Shown here in pieces: positions 41,051-50,950 of a stretch of DNA of 64,000 nucleotides; positions within the stretch are counted from its first letter, which is position 1, and the number at the start of each line of letters is the position of its first letter. The position numbers and the translations under genes were made by a program. Under the pieces are notes generated by a model. That model ran no database searches and was not told the DNA's origin. It saw nothing but the letters and a program-made list of their open reading frames with translations. This DNA comes from Rhizobium phaseoli (GTDB lineage: Bacteria; Pseudomonadota; Alphaproteobacteria; Rhizobiales; Rhizobiaceae), in contig NZ_WUFT01000005.1 of assembly GCF_010668805.1 (NCBI RefSeq), positions 281,660 to 345,659 of the forward strand, written 5' to 3'.

Positions 41051-41440
41051 ATGGCTAAGGAAGCCGTCCGCGTTCGCCGTCGTGAACGCAAGAATATCTC
41101 GTCGGGTGTCGCTCACGTCAACTCGACCTTCAACAACACGATGATCACCATCACCGATGCCCAGGGCAACGCGATTGCTTGGTCTTCGGCTGGCGCCAAG
41201 GGCTTCAAGGGCTCGCGCAAGTCGACCCCGTTCGCTGCCCAGATGGCTGCCGAAGACTGCGCCAAGAAGGCTCAGGAGCACGGCATGAAGTCGCTGGAAG
41301 TCGAAGTTTGTGGTCCGGGTTCGGGTCGCGAATCGGCTCTGCGCGCGCTCCAGGCTGCTGGTTTCATGATCACGTCCATCCGCGACGTGACCCCGATCCC
41401 GCACAATGGCTGCCGTCCGCGCAAGAAGCGCCGCGTCTGA
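41051..41440 (+). CDS. rpsK: 30S ribosomal protein S11
   Basis: 129 residues, platform protein at the Shine-Dalgarno groove. [18 protein letters not shown] and [19 protein letters not shown] are diagnostic. rpsD, next in E. coli, is absent and rpoA follows directly. Confidence 0.97.
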   Translation: MAKEAVRVRRRERKNISSGVAHVNSTFNNTMITITDAQGNAIAWSSAGAKGFKGSRKSTPFAAQMAAEDCAKKAQEHGMKSLEVEVCGPGSGRESALRALQAAGFMITSIRDVTPIPHNGCRPRKKRRV

Positions 41441-41537
41441 TCATCGCTCTCGTCACTGGTGAGCGCCTTGGCGCTCCCGGTGGTTTTCAAGCTCGGTTGC
41501 CACGATTGGATGGTGGCAACGAACGGAAGGCAAACTC

Positions 41538-42548
41538 ATGATTCAGAAGAACTGGCAGGAACTGATCAAGCCGAACAAGGTGGAGTTCTCCTCGAGCTCG
41601 CGCACCAGGGCGACGCTTGTTGCCGAACCGCTGGAGCGCGGCTTCGGCCTCACCCTCGGCAATGCGCTTCGCCGCGTTCTGCTCTCCTCGCTGCGCGGCG
41701 CTGCCGTCACGGCGGTGCAGATCGATGGCGTCCTGCATGAATTCTCGTCGATTCCGGGCGTCCGCGAAGACGTGACGGACATCGTGCTCAACATCAAGGA
41801 AATCGCTATCAAGATGGATGGCGACGACGCAAAGCGCATGGTCGTGCGCAAGCAGGGTCCGGGTGTTGTCACGGCTGGCGACATTCAGACGGTCGGCGAT
41901 ATTGAAATCCTCAACCCCGAGCATGTCATCTGCACGCTCGACGAGGGTGCCGAAATCCGCATGGAGTTCACCGTCAACAACGGCAAGGGCTACGTTCCGG
42001 CCGAACGCAATCGTGCGGAAGACGCTCCGATCGGTCTCATCCCGGTCGACAGCCTCTATTCGCCGGTCAAGAAGGTGTCCTACAAGGTTGAAAATACCCG
42101 CGAAGGACAGGTTCTCGACTACGACAAGCTGAACATGACCATCGAAACCGATGGCTCGATCACCGGTGAAGACGCCGTCGCTTTTGCGGCGCGCATCCTC
42201 CAGGATCAGCTTGGCGTCTTCGTCAACTTCGACGAGCCGCAGAAGGAAACCGAAGAGGAAGCAGTCACCGAACTGGCTTTCAACCCGGCTCTCCTCAAGA
42301 AGGTGGACGAACTCGAATTGTCGGTCCGTTCGGCAAACTGCCTGAAGAACGACAACATCGTCTATATCGGCGACCTCATTCAGAAGACCGAAGCAGAAAT
42401 GCTCCGCACGCCGAATTTTGGTCGCAAGTCGCTGAACGAAATCAAGGAAGTTCTCGCTTCCATGGGCCTGCACCTCGGCATGGAAGTGCCGGCATGGCCG
42501 CCCGAGAACATCGAAGATCTCGCCAAGCGTTACGAAGACCAATACTGA
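41538..42548 (+). CDS. rpoA: DNA-directed RNA polymerase subunit alpha
   Basis: 336 residues. N-terminal domain that nucleates the polymerase ([23 protein letters not shown]), a linker near 235-250, and the C-terminal domain that contacts UP elements and activators ([33 protein letters not shown]). Confidence 0.98.
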   Translation: MIQKNWQELIKPNKVEFSSSSRTRATLVAEPLERGFGLTLGNALRRVLLSSLRGAAVTAVQIDGVLHEFSSIPGVREDVTDIVLNIKEIAIKMDGDDAKRMVVRKQGPGVVTAGDIQTVGDIEILNPEHVICTLDEGAEIRMEFTVNNGKGYVPAERNRAEDAPIGLIPVDSLYSPVKKVSYKVENTREGQVLDYDKLNMTIETDGSITGEDAVAFAARILQDQLGVFVNFDEPQKETEEEAVTELAFNPALLKKVDELELSVRSANCLKNDNIVYIGDLIQKTEAEMLRTPNFGRKSLNEIKEVLASMGLHLGMEVPAWPPENIEDLAKRYEDQY

Positions 42549-42550
42549 GC

Positions 42551-42591
42551 GGCGTGAGGAAAAGTGTGAAGCGGTTTTCCGCCCGCACGCC
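42551..42591. repeat. Rhizobial palindromic intergenic repeat, short form
   Basis: GGCGTG and GGAAAA arms pair with TTTTCC and CACGCC around the core AAAAGTGTGAAGCGGTTTT. The core is shared, with one base change, with the longer element at 46393-46498. It sits between rpoA and rplQ in the spacer. Confidence 0.7.
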
Positions 42592-42726
42592 GATCGCAAG
42601 AACATAACAGAAGGCAGGCTCTTTCGGCTGCCTTTCCCCGTCAAACAGCAGGCCGATCGCCTGCATGTGCCAGGAAACGGCAGGCCCACTTAGTGTCAAG
42701 GGCACCTGCATTAAAGGAGAATAGCA

Positions 42727-43149
42727 ATGCGCCATGGTAAAGCCGGCCGCAAGCTGAATAGAACTGCAAGCCACCGCAAGGCGATGTTCGCCAACATGGC
42801 CGCTTCGCTGATTACCCACGAGCAGATCGTCACGACCCTGCCGAAGGCCAAGGAAATCCGCCCGATCGTCGAGAAGCTCGTCACGCTCGGCAAGCGCGGC
42901 GACCTGCATGCTCGCCGTCAGGCGATCTCGCAGATCCGCGATGCCGCTGTCGTTTCGAAGCTGTTCGACACGATCGCAACGCGTTACGCCACCCGCAACG
43001 GCGGCTACCTGCGCATCATGAAGGCCGGCTTTCGCCAGGGCGACAATGCAGCCATGGCCGTGATCGAATTCGTTGATCGCGACACCTTCGCCAAGGGCGC
43101 AGCCGACAAGGCCCGCGTCGCTGCTGAAGAGCAGGCCGTCGCCGCTTAA
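42727..43149 (+). CDS. rplQ: 50S ribosomal protein L17
   Basis: 140 residues. [28 protein letters not shown] is diagnostic. AAGGAGAATAGC lies upstream. Last gene of the ribosomal run, closed by a strong terminator. Confidence 0.97.
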   Translation: MRHGKAGRKLNRTASHRKAMFANMAASLITHEQIVTTLPKAKEIRPIVEKLVTLGKRGDLHARRQAISQIRDAAVVSKLFDTIATRYATRNGGYLRIMKAGFRQGDNAAMAVIEFVDRDTFAKGAADKARVAAEEQAVAA

Positions 43150-43170
43150 GTCTTCCGCTCTTGCGGAAAC

Positions 43171-43205
43171 AAAACAGCCGGGCTCACAAAGCCCGGCTGT
43201 TTTTG
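43171..43205 (+). terminator. Rho-independent terminator of the alpha operon
   Basis: AAAACAGCCGGGCT, short loop, AGCCCGGCTGTTTTTG. Ends the ribosomal gene run. Confidence 0.93.
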
Positions 43206-43281
43206 TTTGTGCTTGGTCGCAGACTGGTCAATGCATGGCGGGCAGCGGAAGGAAGCTAACTCGTCGTCGATATTTCGCCCG

Positions 43282-44151
43282 TCAATCGGGTACATGTATG
43301 TGCTGCTTGATATGTTTGAGGTTCGCGACGATCGTAAAGGTCATGATGACTAGCAGGCACCACGAACTCCATTTTCCGATCTCGACGGCAGACCATGCCC
43401 CGACCTGGTTCGGATATCGCCAAATACCGAAGAAGGTGCTGATGTTTTCCGCAAGCCAGATGAAGAATCCGATCAGGATGAACGCAAGGAGCAGGGGCAT
43501 CTTTCGATCGCGATCGTAGGGACGGAAAATGATCGTGGTCCGGGCGTAGAGGCCGAGCGTGCAGGCGGCGATATACCAGCGATAATCGCCGAGATAGTGA
43601 TGCGCAAAAAAATTGGCGTAGATCGCCAGCGCCATGAGCCAGGCCATCCCGTAGGATGGATGGTGCCTCACCCGCAGGTCCAGCAGCCGCCATGCTTGAA
43701 TGATGTAGCTGCCAACGGCGGCATACATGAAACCGGAAAACAGTGGGACGCCAAATAATTTCGTATAGGCGAAATCCGGATAACTCCATGATTGGATGCC
43801 GCCTGAGGTCTTGAAGACCTCCAGCGCAAAGCCGACCAGATGAAAGAGCGAGATCGCTTTCAGCTCATCGAAAGTTTCGAGCTTTGCCCAGATCATCGAT
43901 ACCTGGATCGCAAGCGCGATGATGAGCAACAAGTCGTAGCGGGGAATATGAACGAGGCCTGCCCGCGGGACCAGAAATACCGCCAGGAAAAAAAGACCGG
44001 CAAATAGGCAAGCCCGAGCCTCTTTCACGCCGAAGTAAACGAACTCGATGGCAAAGCGCTGAATACGGCTTCGTTGCAGATCGGACGGCCGATCGGTCAA
44101 ATGCTTGTCCAGTGAAGGAAGTAATCTTTGAAGCGCGGCAGCCTTCGACAT
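43282..44151 (-). CDS. DUF817 family integral membrane protein
   Basis: 289 residues with about eight hydrophobic helices. The run SWSYPDFAYTKLFGVPLFSGFMYAAVGSY followed by HHYLGDYRWYIA is characteristic of DUF817 (B. subtilis YoaT relatives). The molecular function is unknown. It is convergent with rplQ and divergent from the DUF2809 gene. Confidence 0.8.
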   Translation of the reverse strand: MSKAAALQRLLPSLDKHLTDRPSDLQRSRIQRFAIEFVYFGVKEARACLFAGLFFLAVFLVPRAGLVHIPRYDLLLIIALAIQVSMIWAKLETFDELKAISLFHLVGFALEVFKTSGGIQSWSYPDFAYTKLFGVPLFSGFMYAAVGSYIIQAWRLLDLRVRHHPSYGMAWLMALAIYANFFAHHYLGDYRWYIAACTLGLYARTTIIFRPYDRDRKMPLLLAFILIGFFIWLAENISTFFGIWRYPNQVGAWSAVEIGKWSSWCLLVIMTFTIVANLKHIKQHIHVPD

Positions 44152-44292
44152 GTGCTCTTTGGGATATCCGAACCTGTATTGAACGAATCACAGGCTATCA
44201 GCGCCTCACAGCGGCAAACAGTGGCTGGCTTGATAATTTTGTGCCCGCGCGGTAGGAGGTTAAATCGGCTGAGATTGACGGGATATGTTCAA

Positions 44293-44700
44293 TTGCGCGA
44301 AAATATTCAAATACGTTCTGGAGAGCAGGTCTTTCGTCTCGCAGCCGTGCTTGTGGTTATCGCGCTCGGGCTGCTGCTCAGACGGTTTGGCTACGCGGCC
44401 GATCTGCCTTTCATCATCGTCAACTATGGCGCATCGGCGCTCTGGGGGGCGATGGTCTATCTGCTCGTGACGCTCTTTGTCGCAAGCTCACGGCCGGCCA
44501 TCCTTGCTGTAATAGCTATGGCGATAGCGATCTCAGTGGAGTTGTTCCGGCTCTATCATACGCCCTGGCTCGACGCGTTTCGGCTGACGACCGCAGGGGC
44601 GCTGCTGCTCGGCCGGATCTTTTCGCTCTGGAACATGCTGGCCTATGCAATCGGGATCGCCGCGGCTTGCGCCTTCGATCCCGCCCGTCGGCGGCGATAA
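44293..44700 (+). CDS. DUF2809 family membrane protein
   Basis: About 135 residues from a proposed TTG start; four hydrophobic helices. The pattern RRFGYAADLPFIIVNYGASALWGAMVY, ELFRLYHTPWLDAFRLTTAGALLLGRIFS matches DUF2809. The function is unknown. No ATG lies near the domain start; an ATG at 44128 would overlap the divergent DUF817 gene and add an uncharacteristic N-terminus, so the start is uncertain. Confidence 0.72.
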   Translation: MRENIQIRSGEQVFRLAAVLVVIALGLLLRRFGYAADLPFIIVNYGASALWGAMVYLLVTLFVASSRPAILAVIAMAIAISVELFRLYHTPWLDAFRLTTAGALLLGRIFSLWNMLAYAIGIAAACAFDPARRRR

Positions 44701-44723
44701 GGCCCCGGCCTTAAGTTTTCCGC

Positions 44724-45380
44724 TCACGAAGCCGACGCCATCGCGCGATTGCGCGTTCGCCCCTGGCCTTTCTTCCGGCTGCGCGCGATCGGCCGCCAGG
44801 AGCGGTAGAGGATGAGGGCGATGATCAGCCCGACATAGATATATTGCTCAAGATCGAGGATCTTGGTTGAGAGCGCAAAGTGCAGCGCTCCGCAGGCGGC
44901 GATGATCATGACGAGGCGGTGCAGCCAGATCCAGCTCTTGCCGAGGCGGCGTATCGAGAAATTGTTGGATGTCACCGCCAGCGGTATGAGCATCGCAAGT
45001 CCGGCCATGCCGAACATGATGAAGGGCCGCTTCAGCACGTCGTTGATGACGGCGTGGATATCCATCGCCTGATCGAGCACCATGTAGACGGTGAAATGCA
45101 TCAGCGCATAGTAGAAGGTCAGCAGGCCGAGCGCGCGGCGATAACGCAGATAATTCCAGCCGAGGAGCTCGCGGGCAGGGGAGACGGCAAGGGTTGCGAT
45201 CAGGAAACGGATCGTCCAGATCCCGAGGAAAAGCTCGAAGGTCTTCACCGGATCGGCGCCGAGCTGATCGGTCGCGCCGAGATAGAAGGTCCAGGCAGCC
45301 GGCACGAGGCCTGCAATATAGAGCAGCCAAACGGAGGCGGGCTGCCAGCGCTTCGGGATGGCGAGCGACAGTTCCGCCAT
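44724..45380 (-). CDS. msrQ: MsrQ, heme membrane subunit of periplasmic Met-sulfoxide reductase
   Basis: 218 residues, six-helix ferric-reductase-like protein (formerly YedZ) that passes quinol-derived electrons to MsrP. Histidines that can bind heme lie in LMHFTVY and WLHRLVMI and ALHFAL. Its ATG overlaps the msrP stop (ATGA), giving coupled translation. The C-terminal tail is basic. Confidence 0.94.
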   Translation of the reverse strand: MAELSLAIPKRWQPASVWLLYIAGLVPAAWTFYLGATDQLGADPVKTFELFLGIWTIRFLIATLAVSPARELLGWNYLRYRRALGLLTFYYALMHFTVYMVLDQAMDIHAVINDVLKRPFIMFGMAGLAMLIPLAVTSNNFSIRRLGKSWIWLHRLVMIIAACGALHFALSTKILDLEQYIYVGLIIALILYRSWRPIARSRKKGQGRTRNRAMASAS

Positions 45381-46327
45381 CAGAAATTCGCCTTCAGATC
45401 CATGCCGGCATAGAGGCTCGCCACCTCGTCGGCATAGCCGTTGAAGGGCAGGGTGGGGTGGCGGCTCGCGCCGAAGAAGCCGCTTTCGCCGATGCGCCGC
45501 TCGCTCGCCTGGCTCCAGCGCGGATGATCCACTGCCGGGTTGACGTTGGCGTAGAAGCCGTATTCCTGCGCATTGGTTACCTGCCAGGTATTCTTCGGCT
45601 GCTGGTCGGTGAGCGTGATCCTGACGATCGACTTGATGCCTTTGAAGCCATATTTCCACGGCACCACGAGGCGGATCGGCGCGCCGTTCTGGTTCGGCAG
45701 CGTTTCGCCATAGAGCCCGACGGCAAGCAGCGTCAGCGGATGACGCGCCTCGTCGAGGCGCAGACCTTCGACATAGGGCCAGTCGAGCGACTGGAAGAAG
45801 CCTTTTTGCCCCGGCATCTCGTCCGGCCGCACGACGGTTTCGAAGGCGACGTATTTGGCGCTGCCGAGCGGCTCCACCTTGTCGAGCAGCGATGCCAGCG
45901 GAAAGCCGTCCCAGGGGATGACCATCGACCAGGCCTCGACGCAGCGCATGCGATAGGTGCGCTCCTCGATCGGGAATTCCTTGATCAACGCCTCGAGGTC
46001 GAAAGTGCCAGGCTTGTTGACCATGCCGTCGACCTTGATCGTCCAGGGCAGCGGCTTGAAATCGCCGGAATTCGCCGCCGGATCGCCCTTGTCGAGGCCG
46101 AACTCATAGAAATTATTGTAGCTCGTGACGTCCTTGATCGGCGTCGGCTTCTCGTCGACTTTGTATTTGCTCTCGACGGCGGAAAGGGCGGCCGCACTCG
46201 CTGTGCCGGCGCCGTAGAGCGCCATTGCGCCGAGTGCTGCAGCACCGAGGAATTCACGGCGGCGCAGATAGACCTGGTGCGGCGTGATCTCCGACGACGC
46301 GATCTTCGGTGGGCGATAGCTAGGCAT
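45380..46327 (-). CDS. msrP: MsrP, periplasmic molybdopterin Met-sulfoxide reductase
   Basis: 315 residues. Repairs oxidised methionines in envelope proteins. A Tat signal ([13 protein letters not shown] at 22-34) exports the folded Mo-cofactor enzyme. Cys129 in MRCVEAWSM is the Mo ligand typical of the sulfite-oxidase fold. ATG 46327 has AGGAGG eight bases upstream. Cotranscribed with msrQ. Confidence 0.95.
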   Translation of the reverse strand: MPSYRPPKIASSEITPHQVYLRRREFLGAAALGAMALYGAGTASAAALSAVESKYKVDEKPTPIKDVTSYNNFYEFGLDKGDPAANSGDFKPLPWTIKVDGMVNKPGTFDLEALIKEFPIEERTYRMRCVEAWSMVIPWDGFPLASLLDKVEPLGSAKYVAFETVVRPDEMPGQKGFFQSLDWPYVEGLRLDEARHPLTLLAVGLYGETLPNQNGAPIRLVVPWKYGFKGIKSIVRITLTDQQPKNTWQVTNAQEYGFYANVNPAVDHPRWSQASERRIGESGFFGASRHPTLPFNGYADEVASLYAGMDLKANF

Positions 46328-46766
46328 GTCGAAAACCTCCTGGGCGGGTTTCCCGAATATAGTCTCTAAACGAACCGCCCGCATATTCGGATTAAAGCAT
46401 GTCGCGCAAAAGTGTGCAGCGGTTTTGCGGGAACGACATGCGTAAAACAAGGACCTGAAGCGCGGGGAACGAATCTGAAAGATCGCGACGCGCTTTAGTG
46501 TCTAAGCCTTGAATATTGCTGATGGGAAGCCAATTTTTTGTGTTCGGCTGTGACGGAATAGGCAGTAACCGCATCGCGCGCCGAACCGTATATCCCCAAT
46601 GGCGTTGAAGGCGCTTCTCCAGGCAGCGTACCGGATTTGCCCTTGCCGGTAGTGACAGCCCCCGCCGATTGGATTAGGACAATTCCAAAAAGCAGCGTTG
46701 CCCGGCCGCAGGCTCAATGCCGCCCCGCTTCGCCTGATGATCTCCGCCACGTCGAGGAAGACACCG
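46328..46766. other. Spacer between msrP and ilvD with palindromic repeat
   Basis: 439 bases without a gene. About a quarter is the repeat at 46393-46498. The part next to ilvD must hold its promoter and leader; I see no clear -35/-10 pair or leader peptide. Confidence 0.5.
46393..46498. repeat. Rhizobial palindromic intergenic repeat, MITE-like
   Basis: A 106-bp element with ends TAAAGCATGTCGCG and CGCGACGCGCTTTA, which are inverted repeats with two mismatches. Its left half folds as GCATGTCG/CGACATGC enclosing GCAAAA/TTTTGC around a GTGTGCAGCGG loop. It carries no reading frame. Repeats of this kind are common between rhizobial genes; the family name was not checked. Confidence 0.72.
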
Positions 46767-48605
46767 ATGCCAGCCTACCGTTCCAGAACCACGACCCACG
46801 GCCGCAACATGGCAGGCGCACGCGGCCTTTGGCGCGCCACGGGCATGAAGGATTCGGATTTCGGCAAGCCGATCATCGCGGTGGTGAATTCTTTCACCCA
46901 GTTCGTGCCCGGTCACGTGCACCTGAAGGACCTCGGTCAGCTCGTTGCCCGCGAAATCGAGGCGGCCGGCGGTGTCGCCAAGGAGTTCAACACGATCGCT
47001 GTCGACGATGGCATCGCCATGGGCCATGACGGCATGCTCTATTCGCTGCCCTCGCGCGAGCTCATTGCCGACAGCGTCGAATACATGGTCAATGCCCATT
47101 GCGCCGACGCCATGGTCTGCATCTCCAACTGCGACAAGATCACTCCCGGCATGCTGATGGCGTCGCTGCGCCTCAACATCCCGACGGTCTTCGTCTCCGG
47201 CGGTCCGATGGAAGCGGGCAAGGTCGTACTGCATGGCAAGACGCATGCACTCGACCTGGTCGATGCCATGGTCGCCGCAGCCGATGACAAGATCAGCGAC
47301 GAGGACGTCCAGACCATCGAACGCTCGGCCTGTCCGACCTGCGGCTCCTGTTCCGGCATGTTCACCGCCAATTCGATGAACTGCCTGACGGAAGCGCTCG
47401 GCCTGTCGTTGCCCGGCAACGGCTCGACGCTCGCAACCCACGCCGACCGCAAGCGCCTCTTCGTCGAGGCCGGCCATCTGATCGTCGATCTCGCCCGCCG
47501 CTATTACGAGCAGGACGACGTCAAGGCGCTGCCGCGGACCATCGCCTCCAAGCAGGCTTTTGAGAATGCCATGACGCTCGATATCGCCATGGGCGGTTCG
47601 ACCAATACGGTCCTGCACATCCTTGCTGCCGCCCATGAAGGCGAGATCGATTTCACCATGGCCGATATCGACGCGCTGTCGCGCCGGGTTCCGTGCCTGT
47701 CGAAGGTCGCACCCGCCAAGAGCGATGTTCATATGGAAGACGTACACCGCGCCGGCGGCATCATGTCGATCCTCGGCGAACTCGACAAGGGCGGGCTGCT
47801 GAACCGCGATTGCCCGACCGTACATGCCGAGACGCTGGGCGATGCGATCAACCGGTGGGATATCACCCGCACCAACAGTGAAACCGTGCGCAACTTCTAT
47901 CGCGCCGCACCCGGCGGCATCCCGACCCAGGTCGCCTTCAGCCAGGAAGCCCGCTGGGACGAACTCGACACCGATCGCGAGAACGGCGTCATCCGCTCGG
48001 TCGAACATCCTTTCTCCAAGGATGGTGGTCTGGCCGTGCTCAAGGGCAACCTTGCGATTGACGGCTGCATCGTCAAGACGGCCGGCGTCGATGAATCCAT
48101 CCTGAAATTCTCCGGCCCGGCCCGCGTCTTCGAAAGCCAGGACGCCTCCGTCAAGGCAATCCTCGCCAACGAGGTCAAGGCCGGTGACGTCGTCGTCATC
48201 CGCTACGAAGGCCCGAAGGGCGGCCCCGGCATGCAGGAAATGCTCTATCCGACGAGCTATCTGAAATCGAAGGGCCTCGGCAAGGCCTGTGCGCTTATCA
48301 CCGATGGCCGCTTCTCCGGCGGCACCTCCGGCCTGTCGATCGGCCACGCCTCGCCGGAAGCGGCAAATGGCGGCACGATCGGGCTGGTGCGCGAAGGCGA
48401 CATGATCGACATCGACATCCCGAACCGCACGATCAGCCTGCGCGTCAGCGAGACCGAACTTGCCGCCCGCCGCGCCGATCAGGACGCCAAGGGCTGGCAT
48501 CCCACAGAAGTGCGCAAGCGCAACGTCACGACGGCGCTAAAGGCCTATGCCGCCTTCGCAACAAGCGCCGACCGTGGCGCCGTGCGGGATCTGAACGCCC
48601 GCTAA
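46767..48605 (+). CDS. ilvD: Dihydroxy-acid dehydratase
   Basis: 612 residues. Converts dihydroxy acids to 2-oxo acids in valine, isoleucine and leucine synthesis, and for pantothenate. Cysteine ligands of the Fe-S cluster are visible in [11 protein letters not shown] and [21 protein letters not shown] 46767 follows GAGGAAG. The gene stands alone. Confidence 0.96.
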   Translation: MPAYRSRTTTHGRNMAGARGLWRATGMKDSDFGKPIIAVVNSFTQFVPGHVHLKDLGQLVAREIEAAGGVAKEFNTIAVDDGIAMGHDGMLYSLPSRELIADSVEYMVNAHCADAMVCISNCDKITPGMLMASLRLNIPTVFVSGGPMEAGKVVLHGKTHALDLVDAMVAAADDKISDEDVQTIERSACPTCGSCSGMFTANSMNCLTEALGLSLPGNGSTLATHADRKRLFVEAGHLIVDLARRYYEQDDVKALPRTIASKQAFENAMTLDIAMGGSTNTVLHILAAAHEGEIDFTMADIDALSRRVPCLSKVAPAKSDVHMEDVHRAGGIMSILGELDKGGLLNRDCPTVHAETLGDAINRWDITRTNSETVRNFYRAAPGGIPTQVAFSQEARWDELDTDRENGVIRSVEHPFSKDGGLAVLKGNLAIDGCIVKTAGVDESILKFSGPARVFESQDASVKAILANEVKAGDVVVIRYEGPKGGPGMQEMLYPTSYLKSKGLGKACALITDGRFSGGTSGLSIGHASPEAANGGTIGLVREGDMIDIDIPNRTISLRVSETELAARRADQDAKGWHPTEVRKRNVTTALKAYAAFATSADRGAVRDLNAR

Positions 48606-48632
48606 CGCGCATCAGTCGATAATCTTTTACCG

Positions 48633-48667
48633 ACCGGTCGCCTTCAAAGCGGCCGGTTGATGTTTTT
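48633..48667 (+). terminator. Terminator after ilvD
   Basis: ACCGGTCGC, 7-base loop, GCGGCCGGT (one G-U), then TGATGTTTTT. It overlaps the 3' end of the convergent LprI-like gene. Confidence 0.65.
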
Positions 48668-48997
48668 ATAAGTCTCGCCGAGCTGCCTCAGCCGCTCGTC
48701 ATAGGCAGCCTTGATACAGACGGCATCCGCCGCGCATTCCTGTCGTTTTTTCAACCAGGCTGTCTGCTCGTCCTGCAATGTTCCGCGCGAGCCCATCGCC
48801 AGCAGACCGGAAAGCAGCTCGAAGGTCGTCACCATTTTCACGTCGGCATCGTTGATCGCGCGATTGTCGCAGATCGCCTTTTCGTCCGGCTTCAATTCTT
48901 TCGCATCGCAGTCGAAGCTCGCCGCCTGCGCCATATCCGATGCAAAGATCGAAATCGCAAAGCCAAAGACCATCGTCATCACTCTTGCCGTCATCAT
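48644..48997 (-). CDS. Secreted LprI-like (DUF1311) protein
   Basis: 117 residues with a signal peptide ending DMAQA. The mature part, FDCDAKELKPDEKAICDN, EQTAWLKKRQECAADAVCIKAAYDERLRQL, has the four-cysteine pattern of the LprI/lysozyme-inhibitor-like N-terminal family. Start at one of two adjacent ATGs after AGGGATATAGGA. The precise role is not established by sequence alone. Confidence 0.78.
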   Translation of the reverse strand: MMTARVMTMVFGFAISIFASDMAQAASFDCDAKELKPDEKAICDNRAINDADVKMVTTFELLSGLLAMGSRGTLQDEQTAWLKKRQECAADAVCIKAAYDERLRQLGETYKNINRPL

Positions 48998-49020
48998 TCC
49001 TATATCCCTGTTGTTGCCGG

Positions 49021-49401
49021 TCAAACCCGTTTGCGCAATGTCAGAGCCAGGAAGATGATGCAGACAAGCCAGACGGCAAGGACGAAGATCAGTCCGCCCC
49101 GACCGGAAGGGCGTTCGATGCGTCTTGCCGCCTCAGTGCGAAGCGCAGCCATCACATCAGCCGGAACGAGCCGGATCGCCAGCAGGATGCCGAGCGGCAC
49201 GATCAGCAGATCGTCGAGATAACCGAGCACGGGAATGAAATCGGGGATGAGATCGATGGGCGACAGCGCGTATGCGGCAACGACGCCGGCCACCGCTTTG
49301 GCATGCCAGGGCACGCGGGGGTCACGGGCGGCAAGCCATAGAGCCACGATGTCACGCTTCAGTGACTTCGCCCAGATTTTGGCTTTTGATATCAGTTGCA
49401 T
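49021..49401 (-). CDS. YkvA family (DUF1232) small membrane protein
   Basis: 126 residues from MQLISKAKIWAKSLK. The central YALSPIDLIPDFIPVLGYLDDLLIVP is the DUF1232 signature; a C-terminal hydrophobic helix precedes LRKRV. An in-frame ATG at 49437 is possible. The downstream LprI-like gene begins about 24 bases later. Function unknown. Confidence 0.8.
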   Translation of the reverse strand: MQLISKAKIWAKSLKRDIVALWLAARDPRVPWHAKAVAGVVAAYALSPIDLIPDFIPVLGYLDDLLIVPLGILLAIRLVPADVMAALRTEAARRIERPSGRGGLIFVLAVWLVCIIFLALTLRKRV

Positions 49402-49546
49402 GGCCAATTTCCTGAATCGAATTCGCAAAGGCTTCAAGCGCAGTCTCGTGGGATCATCTCTGCCTTATTCTTCCATGCTTCCGCCCTCTTTCCTTTCTAG
49501 CGTCTGGCGCTACAACGTTGCTCAAGAGGATTCAAAAAGGATACCC

Positions 49547-50950
49547 ATGCAAGGCCTGTTCAAGCGCGTCTCCGTCTCGCTATTCGCTCTCATGCTCGTT
49601 CTGCCGGCTGCGGCCAATGCGCAGACGGCAAAGACCGTACCTGAGAGCCAGATGCAGATGCAGCTCTCCTTCGCCCCGCTCGTCAAGCAGACATCGGGCG
49701 CCGTCGTCAATGTCTATGCGGAAAAGACCGTCCGGCGGCAGTCGCCCTTTGCCGGTGACCCCTTCTTCGAGCAGTTTTTCGGTCAGCAGATGCCGAATCG
49801 TTCGGAGAAGCAGTCATCGCTCGGCTCCGGCGTCATCGTCGAGGCGAACGGCACCGTCGTGACCAACAATCACGTCGTCGAAGGCGCCGACGACATCAAG
49901 GTGGCGCTGCCGGATGGCCGCGAATTCCCCTGCAAGGTGGTGCTGCGCGATGACCGTGTCGATCTTGCCGTACTGAAGATCGACACCAAGGAAAGTTTTC
50001 CGACTTTGCCGATCGGCAATTCCGATGCCGTTGAGGTCGGCGATCTCGTGCTGGCAATCGGCAACCCCTTCGGCGTCGGCCAGACGGTGACCAGCGGCAT
50101 CGTCTCCGCACTTGCCCGCAACCAGGTCGTCAAGAACGAGTTCGGCTTCTTCATCCAGACCGATGCCTCGATCAATCCCGGCAATTCCGGCGGCGCCTTG
50201 ATGAATATGAAAGGCGAACTGATCGGCATCAACACGGCAATCTTCTCGCGCGGCGGCGGCTCGAACGGGATCGGCTTTGCCATTCCCGCCAATCTGGTCA
50301 AGGTCTTCCTCGCTTCGGCAGATGCCGGCGTCAAATCCTTCGAGCGCCCCTATGTCGGCGCGAGTTTCGATGCCGTGACCTCGGAAGTCGCCGAGGCGCT
50401 GGGGCTGAACAAAGCCCGCGGCGCGCTCGTCGTCAAGGTTTCGGAAGGCGGCCCGGCCGCCAAGGCGGGGCTGAAGGCCGGCCAAATCGTCACCGCTGTC
50501 GACGGTATTTCCGTCGAACATCCTGATGCGCTGCTTTACCGGCTGACGACGGCCGGTCTCGGCAAGTCGGTCAAGCTCACCATCGTCGAGAACGGCCGCG
50601 AACAGCAGCTGCCGCTGACGCTCGATCGCGCCCCGGAAACCTCGCCGCGCGACCAGCGCACCATTGGCGGGCGCACCCCGTTTAGCGGCGCTGTCGTCGA
50701 GAACCTGTCGCCGCGGGTCGCCGACGAACTGCGCATGCCGCCGGAATCGGCAGGTGTCGTCGTCTCCGAGGTGAAGGAAGATTCGCCTGCCGCCCGTCTC
50801 GGTTTCGAACCGAAGGATATTATCGTCTCGATCAACGGCACGGATGTGAAGTCGACCAGCGAACTGTCCGAGATCGCCGATAGCGACCCCGGCCTCTGGC
50901 GGGTGGAGATCGAGCGCGACGGTCAGCGCATCCGGCAGTTCTTCCGATGA
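49547..50950 (+). CDS. Periplasmic serine protease of the DegP/HtrA family
   Basis: 467 residues with a signal peptide (ending AAANA). Trypsin-like domain with catalytic His109, Asp139 and Ser214 (GNSGG), then two PDZ domains (about 260-350 and 375-467). Degrades misfolded envelope proteins. AAAAGGA precedes the ATG. The last four bases overlap rarA (ATGA), an odd pairing of envelope stress and DNA repair that implies translational coupling. Confidence 0.92.
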   Translation: MQGLFKRVSVSLFALMLVLPAAANAQTAKTVPESQMQMQLSFAPLVKQTSGAVVNVYAEKTVRRQSPFAGDPFFEQFFGQQMPNRSEKQSSLGSGVIVEANGTVVTNNHVVEGADDIKVALPDGREFPCKVVLRDDRVDLAVLKIDTKESFPTLPIGNSDAVEVGDLVLAIGNPFGVGQTVTSGIVSALARNQVVKNEFGFFIQTDASINPGNSGGALMNMKGELIGINTAIFSRGGGSNGIGFAIPANLVKVFLASADAGVKSFERPYVGASFDAVTSEVAEALGLNKARGALVVKVSEGGPAAKAGLKAGQIVTAVDGISVEHPDALLYRLTTAGLGKSVKLTIVENGREQQLPLTLDRAPETSPRDQRTIGGRTPFSGAVVENLSPRVADELRMPPESAGVVVSEVKEDSPAARLGFEPKDIIVSINGTDVKSTSELSEIADSDPGLWRVEIERDGQRIRQFFR

